Positions 35,690 through 44,814 are shown, counted from the first letter of the stretch. The stretch is DNA of 64,000 nucleotides from Paenibacillus pabuli (GCF_023101145.1 NZ_CP073714.1:6324001-6388000), one strand, 5' to 3'. The notes: generated by a model not told the origin, from the sequence alone. Translations and numbers: made by a program.

Positions 35690-36865
35690 GTGAAAACGGC
35701 CATCTGGCTATATCTATTTTTGTTCCTTGCTGTGTTTGATCTGCACGCCCAGTATCCAATCTTGACCCCTTTTGCTATCTCGCTCGGGGCGGTCCCGACC
35801 TTCATCGGCTGGATGATGGGCATCTATTCCTTGACTCATCTCCCAGGCAATCTGATTGCCGGAACCCAAATCGACAAATACGGCAGTCGTCGTTACATTG
35901 TATTTAGTTTGCTGGGCGCAGGGATCATTTTGCTTATTCAGGCTCAAATTCACACACCATGGCAGCTGCTCGCCCTGCGTGCCATCAGCGGGTTTGTGCT
36001 TGCTTTTCTGTCTCCAGCCTGTCTCGCACTGCTTGCGCAACTGTCAAGTGATCCAATCAAGCAAGGCAAGTATATGTCAGGCCATGGGGTTGTACATACG
36101 CTGGCATCCGTGGTATCGCCCGCCGCAGGCGCACTGATCGTCGGAGCTCTTGGATTTTCCGCCACCTTTGCAAGTCTAGGTTATCTGCTCATTCTCTCCG
36201 GCGTTATAGCGTGGTTATCCATGCCCAAGGGCCTCGCCGAAGTTCAGTACGAAAAAGTAACCGAGCCCGCCATGCCTAGCAGCCCAGTCGGAGAAAAAAG
36301 GAAATTCCTGCCCGTATCCTGGCGATACTTTGCTCTCCCCCTTGTCATAGCTTGTGCCCAAGGAATTCTTTTTTTTGAGCTGCCTCTGCGTGGAGGCGGA
36401 CATTCGTCCATCATGTCTACCGGACTTTTGTTTTCCATTATCAGTATTGGAGCACTATTTACCTTGAGCATGCTATTTCTCAACCGTTATTCCCCCAAAC
36501 TGCGTTTGATTGCAGGTGTACTGGTGATGTCTTTATGTTTCTTTGCTCTGGCGGCGATACCACAGATTCCCTTATCTTCCGTACTCTTCGTTCTGGGGAT
36601 GTCCAAAGGCATTATTTTCCCTGCCATGGCAACACTCTTTATTCGTTTAAGCGGAGGAAACAAGCTGGGACGTATCTTCTCATTGCAATCCATTGCTACC
36701 TCCATCGGTTCCTTCATTGGCCCAATCACAGCGGGACAGCTCCGCGTAGGTTTATCACCGTATTTCATTGCCTTTGTATTATTGATGATCGGCATTATGC
36801 TGCTCCCTTACTTCACAGCCAGACGCGAAGCTTCCCTGTCCGATCCCAAAAGCATACTCGGTTAA
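35690..36865 (+). CDS. Major facilitator superfamily transporter
   Basis: A 391-residue permease with 12 predicted helices. The loop 2-3 motif GTQIDKYGSRR (MFS motif A-like) is near residues 59-69. A GTG start follows AAGGAGGGG (an overlapping ATG one base earlier is out of frame). It resembles drug or sugar efflux types; substrate unknown. Monocistronic, divergent from the membrane/transglutaminase pair. Confidence 0.88.
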   Translation: MKTAIWLYLFLFLAVFDLHAQYPILTPFAISLGAVPTFIGWMMGIYSLTHLPGNLIAGTQIDKYGSRRYIVFSLLGAGIILLIQAQIHTPWQLLALRAISGFVLAFLSPACLALLAQLSSDPIKQGKYMSGHGVVHTLASVVSPAAGALIVGALGFSATFASLGYLLILSGVIAWLSMPKGLAEVQYEKVTEPAMPSSPVGEKRKFLPVSWRYFALPLVIACAQGILFFELPLRGGGHSSIMSTGLLFSIISIGALFTLSMLFLNRYSPKLRLIAGVLVMSLCFFALAAIPQIPLSSVLFVLGMSKGIIFPAMATLFIRLSGGNKLGRIFSLQSIATSIGSFIGPITAGQLRVGLSPYFIAFVLLMIGIMLLPYFTARREASLSDPKSILG

Positions 36866-36957
36866 CCGTGTATAGATGATCTATATCCAAACCCTTTGAC
36901 AACAGAAAGGCTTGTATTTTTCTTGGCTTTGCATCATTCCCCCATTTACAGCTAAAC

Positions 36958-36991
36958 TATATAAAATGGACGAACGGTTCCATTTTATATA
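36958..36991. promoter_or_regulatory. AT-rich palindrome ahead of the Toprim gene
   Basis: Arms TATATAAAATGGA (36958-36970) and TCCATTTTATATA (36979-36991) separated by 8 bases. It is not followed by a T run on either strand, so it looks like an operator or promoter element more than a terminator. Confidence 0.5.
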
Positions 36992-37059
36992 ATTCAGTCG
37001 ATTTTCGCTGCAACATTTCCCGGGGAATGTCGACATAAGCTCTTGATCAAGAGGTGAAT

Positions 37060-37410
37060 ATGATGCCTATTCATGTCATTGTGGAAGGTAAAAATGACCG
37101 CAGCAAACTCAAACGTCTTGTAGGACCCGAAATCAACATTTTGTGTACGTTTGGAACACTGAATTCCCTCAAACTAGAGTCGCTGCGCAAACAGGTTGGT
37201 TACGATGAGGTCTACTTATTTATGGATAATGACAGTTCGGGTAAAAAAATCAGGGGTATGCTGCGAGATGCGTTCCCGGATGCAGTGCAGATGTATACAC
37301 GACGCGGTTATGCGGGTGTGGAGGGAACTCCCGACGAATACATCATCGCCCAGCTGGAGAAAGCCGGATTGGAATCGTATATCCAATATCCTGAACTCCC
37401 ATCGTTCTAA
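37060..37410 (+). CDS. Small Toprim-domain protein (YusF-like)
   Basis: A 116-residue stand-alone Toprim protein. The catalytic glutamate lies in IVEGKNDRSKL and the metal-binding aspartates in LFMDNDSSGKK. It resembles RNase M5-related YusF of B. subtilis, which lacks the rRNA-binding part. AAGAGGTG precedes ATG-ATG at 37060-37065; either may start. The nucleic acid substrate is unknown. Confidence 0.85.
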   Translation: MMPIHVIVEGKNDRSKLKRLVGPEINILCTFGTLNSLKLESLRKQVGYDEVYLFMDNDSSGKKIRGMLRDAFPDAVQMYTRRGYAGVEGTPDEYIIAQLEKAGLESYIQYPELPSF

Positions 37411-37415
37411 ACCAT

Positions 37416-37466
37416 AAGAGGCTGCTCGCCGGGTATTTATTCAACCCAGGGAGCAGCCTCTTTATT
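37416..37466. terminator. Bidirectional terminator
   Basis: Arms AAGAGGCTGCTC (37416-37427) and GAGCAGCCTCTT (37451-37462) with an inner GGGT/ACCC pair. It lies between convergent genes. Confidence 0.85.
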
Positions 37467-37490
37467 TGCGTAGTTATTCTGAAGACATCT

Positions 37491-38105
37491 TTATTCCTTA
37501 ATCAGATTGCGAATGTCCTCTGCGATGATTGCTGGTTCAACATCCTCTGTATTAAACGCGTTGTATACTTTGCGCAACTGGTTATTTCGATCCACCAATC
37601 CAATCATGTTCATATGGGCAAAATCGTCCTTACTCTCACCCTCAATGAGGATCTGGAATGAATCCCTGGCGAGCTGCTTTGTTTGATCCATATCCCCCCG
37701 CAGGAAGTACCAGCCTTTATAATCCGCGTGGAATCGATCTGCAAATTCCTTAATCTTTTCCTTGGTATCCACTTTCGGGTCAAACGAAATGGACACAAAC
37801 GAGACATCCTTGCCAAAGGTATCGTCCTCTTTCAACAGATCCTGCACCTGGGATAACGTAAACGTCGTAATTGGGCACACATCCGGGCAACTGGTGAAAT
37901 AAAAGTAGAACAAACGCACCTTGCCTTTGGTATCATCCAGAGATACTGTACTTCCATCTACATTTTCCATTGAAAAGGATTGAATCTCCCGAATCTCGGG
38001 TAATTTTTCCTTGCTGGCAAAAACGGTGCCCCACATCAAATACACAGCCATAATTAGTGCGAGCCCCAGCAGCATCCATGTCCATTTATACTTTTTCAGC
38101 ATCAT
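37491..38105 (-). CDS. sco: SCO1/SenC copper chaperone
   Basis: A 204-residue membrane-anchored thioredoxin-fold protein that helps insert copper into cytochrome oxidase subunit II. The copper ligands are present: CPDVC (Cys-X3-Cys) and a His in FAHMNMIG. The N-terminal anchor spans residues about 8-28. The start is ATG 38105 behind GAAGGGA. It is followed upstream by ctaB in the same direction, fitting a joint oxidase role. Confidence 0.92.
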   Translation of the reverse strand: MMLKKYKWTWMLLGLALIMAVYLMWGTVFASKEKLPEIREIQSFSMENVDGSTVSLDDTKGKVRLFYFYFTSCPDVCPITTFTLSQVQDLLKEDDTFGKDVSFVSISFDPKVDTKEKIKEFADRFHADYKGWYFLRGDMDQTKQLARDSFQILIEGESKDDFAHMNMIGLVDRNNQLRKVYNAFNTEDVEPAIIAEDIRNLIKE

Positions 38106-38343
38106 TCTCGTCCCTTCCGATATCAGATCATATGAATACGCATACATAAAATTTTAACGGCTTTCGATAAATATCATGGACTCTGGATCGTGTTTATTAA
38201 TGGTTTTTCTTCATTCCAACACCACTTTGATGCATATGTATATCAAGAATCCAACCGACAAAGGGCTCCCTTGTTATTGCAGCTGTTCCACGGACCCGTG
38301 CCCATCTTATGTTTATTACAGCATTCATACTGCTCATTTCTGC
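38106..38343. other. Spacer between ctaB and sco
   Basis: About 240 bases without a supported gene. I see no terminator of good quality, so read-through from ctaB into sco is possible. Confidence 0.4.
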
Positions 38344-39273
38344 TCATTTGTGCACTGTATCCAGAATCATCAAGATAAAACTCAAAGATAGATAGTTAAT
38401 GGAGTAAAGGAATACCTTTTTGGCCCAGGCATCTGTATTGTGTGCACGAAAGCCTTTAAGTGCGTAGTACAGCCACAGCACGGAAAGTATTAGCGAAATG
38501 GTAAGATAGAAGATTCCTGCGTACCCGTAAGCATACATGAGGACCGGGACAAAAATTTGCAAAACCAGATAAGGAATCATCTGAACCTTGGTCCGTTCAA
38601 TCCCCTTCACAACCGGCAATAACGGAAATCCGCCAGCCCGATAATCTTCCACTCTGCGGATTGCGAGCGCCCAGAAGTGTGGAGGCTGCCATAAAAACAA
38701 CATGGCCAGAAGCAGCCATGCACCAAGATCCATCCTTCCGGTTACTGCGACATACCCGATGACTGGTGGCATTGCACCTGAAAGCCCACCAATGGAGGTG
38801 CTCCATGTTGACGAACGCTTTAACCAAAGGGTGTACATAATCACATAGACAAACATGCCGAAAATGCCGCATAATCCTGCAAGTACTCCGGAAAAGGAAA
38901 AGAGTACGGATAATCCAAGCACACCCAAAATAATGGCATAGGATAGAACGACTTTGGGTGTTAAACGTCCTGTTGGCAAGGACCTGTTGCGGGTACGTTC
39001 CATTTTGAGATCAAGTTCACGGTCAAAATAATTGTTAAAGACACAGGAAGAAGCCATAATCAGCACCGTTCCAAGCAGGGTCAGCAGCATTTTGCCGTAG
39101 TTGATGTCCCACTGGGATGCAAGCCAAAAGCCACCAAAAACTGCAATAAGGTTGGTTCGAAGAATACCCGGTTTCGTAATATGGATAAAATCTTTCCACG
39201 TCCCTGTTTTCATTGGAGGCGCAGATCGTGTTGCCGATTCGGAAGAAGCCTGGTATCTCAACGGATTGTCCAC
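38344..39273 (-). CDS. ctaB: Protohaem IX farnesyltransferase
   Basis: A 309-residue UbiA-family membrane enzyme that attaches a farnesyl group to haem B to give haem O, the substrate of CtaA. The prenyl diphosphate site NNYFDRELD (Asn-X3-Asp-X3-Asp) is near residues 80-88, and the second site YRAGGFPLLPV is conserved. About nine membrane helices. A GTG start with GGGGG upstream. It has a 24-residue hydrophilic N-terminus. Confidence 0.94.
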   Translation of the reverse strand: MDNPLRYQASSESATRSAPPMKTGTWKDFIHITKPGILRTNLIAVFGGFWLASQWDINYGKMLLTLLGTVLIMASSCVFNNYFDRELDLKMERTRNRSLPTGRLTPKVVLSYAIILGVLGLSVLFSFSGVLAGLCGIFGMFVYVIMYTLWLKRSSTWSTSIGGLSGAMPPVIGYVAVTGRMDLGAWLLLAMLFLWQPPHFWALAIRRVEDYRAGGFPLLPVVKGIERTKVQMIPYLVLQIFVPVLMYAYGYAGIFYLTISLILSVLWLYYALKGFRAHNTDAWAKKVFLYSINYLSLSFILMILDTVHK

Positions 39274-39429
39274 GCTTGTGAATCCCCCTTTTCTTGATCT
39301 CGTGGAGGTTTCTCTCTTTGGCCTCCGATATAAAGTTTATCACAGAAAAAGGAAAAAGAGTTTGACAATGCTCGTACAATTGCTGTCAATTGAGCAGGTT
39401 CTTGTCATATTTTTGGAAATTAGGGTGTT

Positions 39430-39490
39430 TTGCTTCTCGGTAGGCGGATAATATACACTATATATGGGTATCACCTAGATAGAGAAGCAA
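39430..39490. repeat. Inverted repeat flanking the yfhP promoter region
   Basis: TTGCTTCTC (39430-39438) and GAGAAGCAA (39482-39490) are perfect 9-bp arms 43 bases apart, with AT-rich TAATATACAC between them. It could allow looping or form a weak leader structure. Confidence 0.45.
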
Positions 39491-39526
39491 CTCGCATTAA
39501 CGATACACCACACAAAGGAGACGTTT

Positions 39527-40507
39527 ATGGATACTTCTACACATTTTGTCATGGGGATTGGTTTGGCCGGTCTGGCTTATGTCGATCCTGTTGTCGCGAC
39601 GAGTCCCATGCTCGCAGCTGCGGTCATGGTTGGCACTATTGTAGGCTCGCAGGCTCCTGACATCGATACTGCGTTACGTCTCAAAAGCAACTCGCTCTAC
39701 ATCCGCAATCACCGGGGCATGTCACATTCACTGCCATTTCTCCTGTTATGGGTTCTGCTCATCACCGGTGTCATCGCACTGATCTTCCCTGGTGTAGCTA
39801 TTGGACACGTTGCGGCCTGGACTGCTGTCGCCGTAGGCGTACACGTTTTTACCGATTTGTTCAATACCTATGGAACCCAGGCAGCACGACCTTTTACAGA
39901 ACGTTGGATCGCCTGGAACATCATTCATATTTTTGATCCGTTTCTGTTTACCACACATGTGCTGGCCATTTTGTTATGGGCTTTCGATCTGATCGCCCCT
40001 GCACCACTCTTTGTTTCACTGTATATTTTGATGGGCTTGTATTATGTATGGCGGACAATAGCACGTGCTATGGCTGTTAGACAGGTGAAGCAACTCGATC
40101 AAAATAATTCTGAGGCTCATTACATGGTGATCCCAACGATATCCTGGCACCGATGGCATGTGGTGAAAAGATATCTAGACGGCAGCTATGAGATTGGCAA
40201 AATGGATCATTCAGTACTATCCTGGAATCTCCATGCCTCATCGTCCACTCACGCTGCCGTAGCCGCTTCACGCAAAGCTCCTGAAGTCGCTGCATTTCTG
40301 TACTTCACGTCCTATGCTGTCGCAGAGGTGGAAGAATTACCAGCGGGATTTAAGGTTCGCTGGGCAGATGTGCGTTATCGACACCGCAAACAGTATCCAT
40401 TTGTCGCTGTAGTCGTTATGGATCGAAATTTCGAAACGGTCGATACGTATGTAGGCTGGTTAAGCGACGAGAAAATGGATAAAAAACTTTTATCTGCACG
40501 CTCTTGA
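39527..40507 (+). CDS. yfhP: YfhP-like membrane metal-dependent hydrolase (DUF457/YdjM)
   Basis: A 326-residue protein with an N-terminal DUF457 domain: His6, the motif GSQAPDIDT (near residues 42-50), HRGMSHS and FTDLFNTYG carry the His and Asp residues of this metal-binding membrane family. About four to five membrane helices, then a soluble C-terminal part of about 130 residues. Length matches B. subtilis YfhP. AAAGGAGA precedes the ATG. The biochemical role is not settled. Confidence 0.87.
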   Translation: MDTSTHFVMGIGLAGLAYVDPVVATSPMLAAAVMVGTIVGSQAPDIDTALRLKSNSLYIRNHRGMSHSLPFLLLWVLLITGVIALIFPGVAIGHVAAWTAVAVGVHVFTDLFNTYGTQAARPFTERWIAWNIIHIFDPFLFTTHVLAILLWAFDLIAPAPLFVSLYILMGLYYVWRTIARAMAVRQVKQLDQNNSEAHYMVIPTISWHRWHVVKRYLDGSYEIGKMDHSVLSWNLHASSSTHAAVAASRKAPEVAAFLYFTSYAVAEVEELPAGFKVRWADVRYRHRKQYPFVAVVVMDRNFETVDTYVGWLSDEKMDKKLLSARS

Positions 40508-40557
40508 CGAAAAGTGCGTGGAAGGGCACAATCAGACATAGGAACGAATGCGCGAGA

Positions 40558-40585
40558 AAGCCCGGAGCGTTTCCGCTCCGGGCTT
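40558..40585. terminator. Terminator
   Basis: AAGCCCGGAGC-gtttcc-GCTCCGGGCTT. It lies between the convergent yfhP and spore-protein genes. Confidence 0.8.
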
Positions 40586-40611
40586 CTGCTTGTTACTGTT
40601 GATTATAATAA

Positions 40612-40830
40612 TTATTTGCCAGACCCAGCCAGAGACTGCTCAGCGATTTGCACCAGACGTTTGGTGATGTACCCGCCCAGAGATCCTGTCTCACGGGAAG
40701 TGTAGTTACCGTAGTAACCGTCTTGTGGGATCGTTACACCCAGTTCTTGTGCAGCTTCCATTTTCAATTGTTGCAGCGCTGAGTTTGCTTGAGGTACCAC
40801 CAAGTTGTTAGAACGAGATCCTTGAGCCAT
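40612..40830 (-). CDS. Alpha/beta-type small acid-soluble spore protein
   Basis: A 72-residue SASP that coats and protects spore DNA. It has the family block NNLVVPQANSALQQLK, the germination protease site region MEAAQELGV, and the C-terminal YYGNYTSRETGSLGGYITKRLVQ. AAGGGAG precedes the ATG. A sigma-G/F-like promoter is upstream. Close paralogue at 44006-44239. Confidence 0.96.
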   Translation of the reverse strand: MAQGSRSNNLVVPQANSALQQLKMEAAQELGVTIPQDGYYGNYTSRETGSLGGYITKRLVQIAEQSLAGSGK

Positions 40831-40884
40831 ATTTAAAATCTCCCTTCAATCTGTGTCTGTAATGTAATTGCAAGCTTGCAAGAT

Positions 40885-40914
40885 TATTATGGCTCGTGCG
40901 CTTCAGGTTATACG
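40885..40914 (-). promoter_or_regulatory. Sigma-G/F-like promoter
   Basis: Minus-strand CGTATAA (40908-40914), 16-base spacer and CATAATA (40885-40891), close to the forespore consensus. Confidence 0.6.
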
Positions 40915-40950
40915 GAATTTAAGCAAATTTCAATATGGAGGTTTTTCCCA

Positions 40951-41148
40951 ATGAGCAAAGGTTTATCGCTATGGTTTGCATTCTCTTCGATTATGTTGTT
41001 AGCGGTTACGGCGATTATGATCTCTTACTCCGGCTGGTTGGCTACACTGTTGTTTGTCGTGTCCGTTGCCAACATCGGCTGGGGATTCGTGATTCGTGCA
41101 AAAAAAGAGCGCCAGGAAGCACGTACCGCCTCGGAAACTGCCTCTTGA
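40951..41148 (+). CDS. Small two-helix membrane protein
   Basis: A 65-residue protein with two membrane segments (about residues 6-26 and 28-47) and a charged cytoplasmic tail (RAKKERQEARTASETAS). ATG behind ATGGAGG. It resembles the DUF5325 (YlaF-like) group in length and layout, but this is a weak match. It ends before a strong terminator. Confidence 0.7.
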   Translation: MSKGLSLWFAFSSIMLLAVTAIMISYSGWLATLLFVVSVANIGWGFVIRAKKERQEARTASETAS

Positions 41149-41180
41149 CCCGGTATACTTCATAATTAGTTTGAAACGAT

Positions 41181-41210
41181 AAAGAGGAGCCTATGAGGGC
41201 TCCTCTTTAT
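41181..41210. terminator. Bidirectional terminator
   Basis: AAAGAGGAGCC-N6-GGCTCCTCTTT between convergent genes. Confidence 0.85.
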
Positions 41211-41255
41211 TATGTGAACAATTCATCTTTTTTAAAGTTACTTGGCTAAGTCCTA

Positions 41256-42248
41256 TTACAACGTACGTCTAGGAACAAACCCCATGCGCTCTTTAACCGC
41301 ATGAAGTGTCTGGGAAGCTACTGCTTCTGCGCGACGAGCTGAAGTCTCCAGAATGTCGGCCAATTCGCCAGACTCACGAATCTCACGATATCGTTCCTGT
41401 AAAGGTTCAATAACAGATACCACCACTTCAGCCAGTTCTTTTTTGAACGGACCATACATTTTGCCTTCATAACGTTCTGCTACTTCATTCAATGTCAGGC
41501 CTGCGCATTCAGCATAGATACTCATCAGGTTGCTGACTTCAGGTTTGTTTGCCGGATCATATACAACTTCACGACCGGAATCCGTTGTGGCACGGCTGAT
41601 TTTTTTGCGGATCACATCGGGCGGATCAAGCAAGGCAATGTAGCTGCCCGCATTGGGATTACTTTTGCTCATTTTGGAAGATGCGTCGTCCAGTGACATT
41701 ACCCGAGCACCCACCTGTGGAATATAAGGGTCTGGAATCGTGAAATACTCACCATAACGATGGTTAAAACGTCCCGCCAGATCGCGCGTCAATTCCAGAT
41801 GCTGCTTTTGGTCCTCACCTACAGGCACAAGATCAGCATTATACAGTAAAATATCAGCAGCCATTAATGAAGGATAGACAAACAGTCCGGCACCAACGGA
41901 ATCTTTACCGGATGATTTGTCCTTGAACTGAGTCATGCGTTCGAGTTCACCCATCGATGTCAGAGTCGTCATTAACCAGCCCAATTCCGCGTGCTGCGGT
42001 ACATGGGATTGCAGAAACACATTGGATTTCGTCGGATCGATTCCGGCTGCGATGAACAGAGCTGCTACCGCCTCAGACTGCTCACGCAACGCTGCTGGCT
42101 CCTGGGCTACTGTTACAGCGTGAAGATCAACCACCATGAAGTGACATTGATAGTCATGCTGCAATTTCACAAAGTTTTTAATTGCTCCGATGTAGTTACC
42201 CAACGTGAGCTTGCCACTCGGCTGAATTCCCGAAAGTACTGTTTTCAT
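41256..42248 (-). CDS. trpS: Tryptophanyl-tRNA synthetase
   Basis: A 330-residue class Ic synthetase that charges tRNA-Trp. The HIGH-like motif is TLGNYIGA (residues 15-22) and the KMSKS motif is intact in SSKMSKSNPN. The start was set at ATG 42248 behind GGGAGG; 20 residues upstream belong to the leader. Controlled by a Trp T-box. Confidence 0.96.
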   Translation of the reverse strand: MKTVLSGIQPSGKLTLGNYIGAIKNFVKLQHDYQCHFMVVDLHAVTVAQEPAALREQSEAVAALFIAAGIDPTKSNVFLQSHVPQHAELGWLMTTLTSMGELERMTQFKDKSSGKDSVGAGLFVYPSLMAADILLYNADLVPVGEDQKQHLELTRDLAGRFNHRYGEYFTIPDPYIPQVGARVMSLDDASSKMSKSNPNAGSYIALLDPPDVIRKKISRATTDSGREVVYDPANKPEVSNLMSIYAECAGLTLNEVAERYEGKMYGPFKKELAEVVVSVIEPLQERYREIRESGELADILETSARRAEAVASQTLHAVKERMGFVPRRTL

Positions 42249-42294
42249 TTCACATAACGCCTCCCTATTTGTTCTTTCGTATTCTCCGCGAACG

Positions 42295-42595
42295 CAAAAA
42301 GGCCCCACATCCGCAAGGGACGTGAGACCGTGGTGCCACCCTTATTCGCATTTCTTCATTCCTGTAGACCTCATTAGATCATGTAGAAGAAATGCCTTCA
42401 TTTCTCCGTAACGTGGAGGGTACGTCCAATTCTACTAAGGACAGTCCAAGATCAGACTTTGCCTGTTCAAACCGGCACTCAAGGGTCCATTCGGTAAAGA
42501 GTTCACACCGGTTCACATCATCCACCGGCTTTCTGAAGAGAATTCTCTTGGCTTACTTGTCCCTGTCATCGCTTTAATTATCATTCATCGGATAA
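42295..42595 (-). promoter_or_regulatory. T-box leader of trpS, tryptophan specific
   Basis: The conserved T-box sequence AAGGGTGGCACCACGG (about 42328-42344) is followed by a terminator (GGTC..CAC/GTGGGGCC, T5) at 42295-42330. Upstream in stem I, the specifier GAATGGACC shows codon TGG (42487-42489). Uncharged tRNA-Trp would favour the antiterminator. Confidence 0.95.
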
Positions 42596-42615
42596 AATGT
42601 ATCGTTCAGAATACC

Positions 42616-42644
42616 ATCTTAATCCGCACGGAGCAGAATGTCAA
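42616..42644 (-). promoter_or_regulatory. trpS promoter
   Basis: Minus-strand TTGACA (42639-42644), 17-base spacer and TAAGAT (42616-42621). Confidence 0.75.
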
Positions 42645-42828
42645 AATGGGAATAGCTTTTTTTTACCCACGTCACAGAAATCTGTTATGATGGAATTGCT
42701 TATCTTCATCACCAGCATTCATTCGGTTTGCTGATGGGATAAGTGGCATGTACACAATGACACGCCTGCAACGGCAGATAGACATGGCTGTTTGCAGACA
42801 GATTTCAAGTGGGAAAAGGAGCATCGAT

Positions 42829-43803
42829 ATGAAACAAGTGACCAAAGGCCAATGGAATGGTTACGACACGTATATCCTACATAGCCGTGAATTGGAGATC
42901 ACCCTGCTGCCGCGTCTTGGAAATAATATTATCTCGATTCGCGATCTGGTGCAGGACCGTGATGTCGTTCGCAGTCCGGAAGAAGACGAACTCGCCTTTT
43001 ATTTGCAGAAGCCGTATCACTTCGGCGTTCCGCTTCTTGTTCCGCCAGGCCGCATCCATCGAGGACAATTCGAATATGAGGGAGTTCATTACCAATTCGA
43101 TCAGAATACGGCCAATGACAACCATATTCACGGCCTCCACCGCAGCCAGTCCTGGTGTGTCAGCGACATTGAAGAAGATGAGGATGGCTGTGCAATTACA
43201 ACGGAATTATTAACTGAAAATGAAGAGCATTGGATGGCTCAATTTCCAATTCCCTTGAAGCTTGAGATGACGTTCAGATTACAAAACGCGGTGTTAAGCC
43301 AGCGTCTGCGTGTGACCAATCTGAGCTCCACTCCTGCTCCTTTTGGAATGGGATATCATACATGGTTTCTGCTTGATGGCAAACCTGCCGAATGGTCACT
43401 TCAACTCCCTGTTTCCGGAATTTATGCTCAGAATGAAGAACAACTGCCTACAGGTAAGATTGAATCTCTTGGAGAATGGTCCTCTTTGAACCAAGGCATG
43501 AACATGCAGGGACGAAACTGGGATACGATTTTGAAAGCTTCCGAAGATCAGCCAGCGGCAGCTCACTTACGCAGGCAGGATGGATATACGCTTAAATATT
43601 CAGCGGATGAAGCATATTTCAAACATTGGGTCCTTTTTACAAAGGGCGAATCCGATCAATTTCTATGCATTGAACCCTATACTTGGCTTCCTGATGCCCC
43701 TAATTTGAACTTAACAGACGAGCAAACGGGACTAATTCGTCTGGAACCTGAACAGCCCGTTGACCTTCACACACGTATTGAGATTATTCCGCCAACCGAA
43801 TAG
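42829..43803 (+). CDS. Aldose 1-epimerase family protein
   Basis: A 324-residue galactose-mutarotase fold protein. His in HIHGLHRSQSW and His in GMGYHTWF match the catalytic histidines, and Glu in CIEPYTWLPDAPN is the likely base. It interconverts sugar anomers; the sugar is unknown. AAAAGGAG precedes the ATG at 42829; the upstream extension lacks a ribosome site. Monocistronic. Confidence 0.88.
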   Translation: MKQVTKGQWNGYDTYILHSRELEITLLPRLGNNIISIRDLVQDRDVVRSPEEDELAFYLQKPYHFGVPLLVPPGRIHRGQFEYEGVHYQFDQNTANDNHIHGLHRSQSWCVSDIEEDEDGCAITTELLTENEEHWMAQFPIPLKLEMTFRLQNAVLSQRLRVTNLSSTPAPFGMGYHTWFLLDGKPAEWSLQLPVSGIYAQNEEQLPTGKIESLGEWSSLNQGMNMQGRNWDTILKASEDQPAAAHLRRQDGYTLKYSADEAYFKHWVLFTKGESDQFLCIEPYTWLPDAPNLNLTDEQTGLIRLEPEQPVDLHTRIEIIPPTE

Positions 43804-43867
43804 TAATCTTGCACTCGCAGAGCCCTTCTATGGGAGCTCCGCCCTATATTTACCTTTTATTCTATGT

Positions 43868-43896
43868 AGCCGATCCATACTGGATCGGCTTTTTTT
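43868..43896 (+). terminator. Terminator of the epimerase gene
   Basis: AGCCGATCC-N5-GGATCGGCT followed by T7. Confidence 0.9.
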
Positions 43897-43945
43897 CATG
43901 CATTATATCCTCTTCCTCGTCCAATTTTTCCCTTACGCCATATCA

Positions 43946-43975
43946 TGCATATTTCCTCATTCTCTAACCATACTA
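43946..43975 (+). promoter_or_regulatory. Sigma-G promoter
   Basis: TGCATA (43946-43951), 17-base spacer and CATACTA (43969-43975): an excellent match to the forespore sigma-G consensus. Confidence 0.85.
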
Positions 43976-44005
43976 ACATCACCAAGCCATAAGGAGGTGA
44001 CACAC

Positions 44006-44239
44006 ATGTACGGAGGTCAAAACCAAGGAAGCGGAAACCGCTCCAACAATCTGGTTGTTCCCCAAGCAACGGCAGCATTGCAACAATTGAAAATTGAAGC
44101 TGCACAAGAGCTGGGTGTAACAATTCCCCAAGATGGTTACTACGGTAACTACACTTCCCGTGAGACAGGTTCTCTGGGTGGTTACATCACTAAACGTCTG
44201 GTGCAAATCGCTGAGCAGCAATTATCGGGTCGTTCGTAA
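44006..44239 (+). CDS. Alpha/beta-type small acid-soluble spore protein
   Basis: A 77-residue SASP almost identical in its core to the one at 40612-40830 (shared NNLVVPQA..ALQQLK and the whole GVTIPQDGYYGNYTSRETGSLGGYITKRLVQIAEQ). It has a Gly/Asn-rich start. AAGGAGGTG precedes the ATG; an ORF extending to 43760 is ruled out by the sigma-G promoter inside it. Confidence 0.96.
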   Translation: MYGGQNQGSGNRSNNLVVPQATAALQQLKIEAAQELGVTIPQDGYYGNYTSRETGSLGGYITKRLVQIAEQQLSGRS

Positions 44240-44271
44240 GCTCGTAATTCGTGCTCATATATGCAAAGACC

Positions 44272-44302
44272 AAAAAGCGGCCTTCCTCGGAAGTGCCGCT
44301 TT
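44272..44302. terminator. Bidirectional terminator
   Basis: AAAGCGGC.CTTCC pairs with GGAAG.GCCGCTTT; T5 on the minus strand. It lies between the SASP gene and the convergent unknown gene. Confidence 0.85.
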
Positions 44303-44321
44303 CCTGTGTGGCTCATCACAA

Positions 44322-44735
44322 TTATGAAGACGACTCCATGCCTGAATCCATGTATGTATTGGTTCTTGGATAACGAATCATCAGATTCGCCATATTATAG
44401 TTGGACTCCATCGTGGCATCAACGAGAATCATGCCTTGTCTTACTGTAAAATCATATGCAATTTCTCCATGAGTCCAATTTCGCTTGAATTTCAAAGTCT
44501 CCAGTGCCATTGCGCGGAAAGAAGAGCGCTGGATTTCGTTTAGTCCACCGTCCTCCACTTCCATTTGACCGTCACGTCCGGTTATCGGATTATGTCGAAT
44601 TCCGAACTTTCCAATTACATTATTTCGTATTTGCACAAAAACTACACCTGAATCTAACCCTGATAATTCATGATCAAGCTCTTTGAACACCAGATCCAAC
44701 TGTCGTGCTAATGAAAGCTGGTCAATTTTTACCAT
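44322..44735 (-). CDS. Hypothetical protein
   Basis: A 137-residue soluble protein. AAAGGAGGA precedes the ATG. Its composition is balanced, with no signal peptide or membrane segment and one central conserved-looking stretch (GVVFVQIRNNVIGKFGIRHNP). I do not recognise a family. Its own clear promoter (44786-44814) and flanking terminators show a real single-gene unit. Confidence 0.75.
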   Translation of the reverse strand: MVKIDQLSLARQLDLVFKELDHELSGLDSGVVFVQIRNNVIGKFGIRHNPITGRDGQMEVEDGGLNEIQRSSFRAMALETLKFKRNWTHGEIAYDFTVRQGMILVDATMESNYNMANLMIRYPRTNTYMDSGMESSS

Positions 44736-44785
44736 AACGCTCCTCCTTTATGCACTTCATCCTACAAAACAAGGACTTACGACTC

Positions 44786-44814
44786 ATTATATGACAACAT
44801 ATGGGGTCATTCAA
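44786..44814 (-). promoter_or_regulatory. Promoter of the hypothetical gene
   Basis: Minus-strand TTGAAT (44809-44814), 17-base spacer and TATAAT (44786-44791). Confidence 0.75.

Noticed and set aside
38148..38391. Cysteine-rich plus-strand frame between sco and ctaB
   Set aside because: No ribosome site and it overlaps the end of ctaB; composition is that of non-coding DNA.
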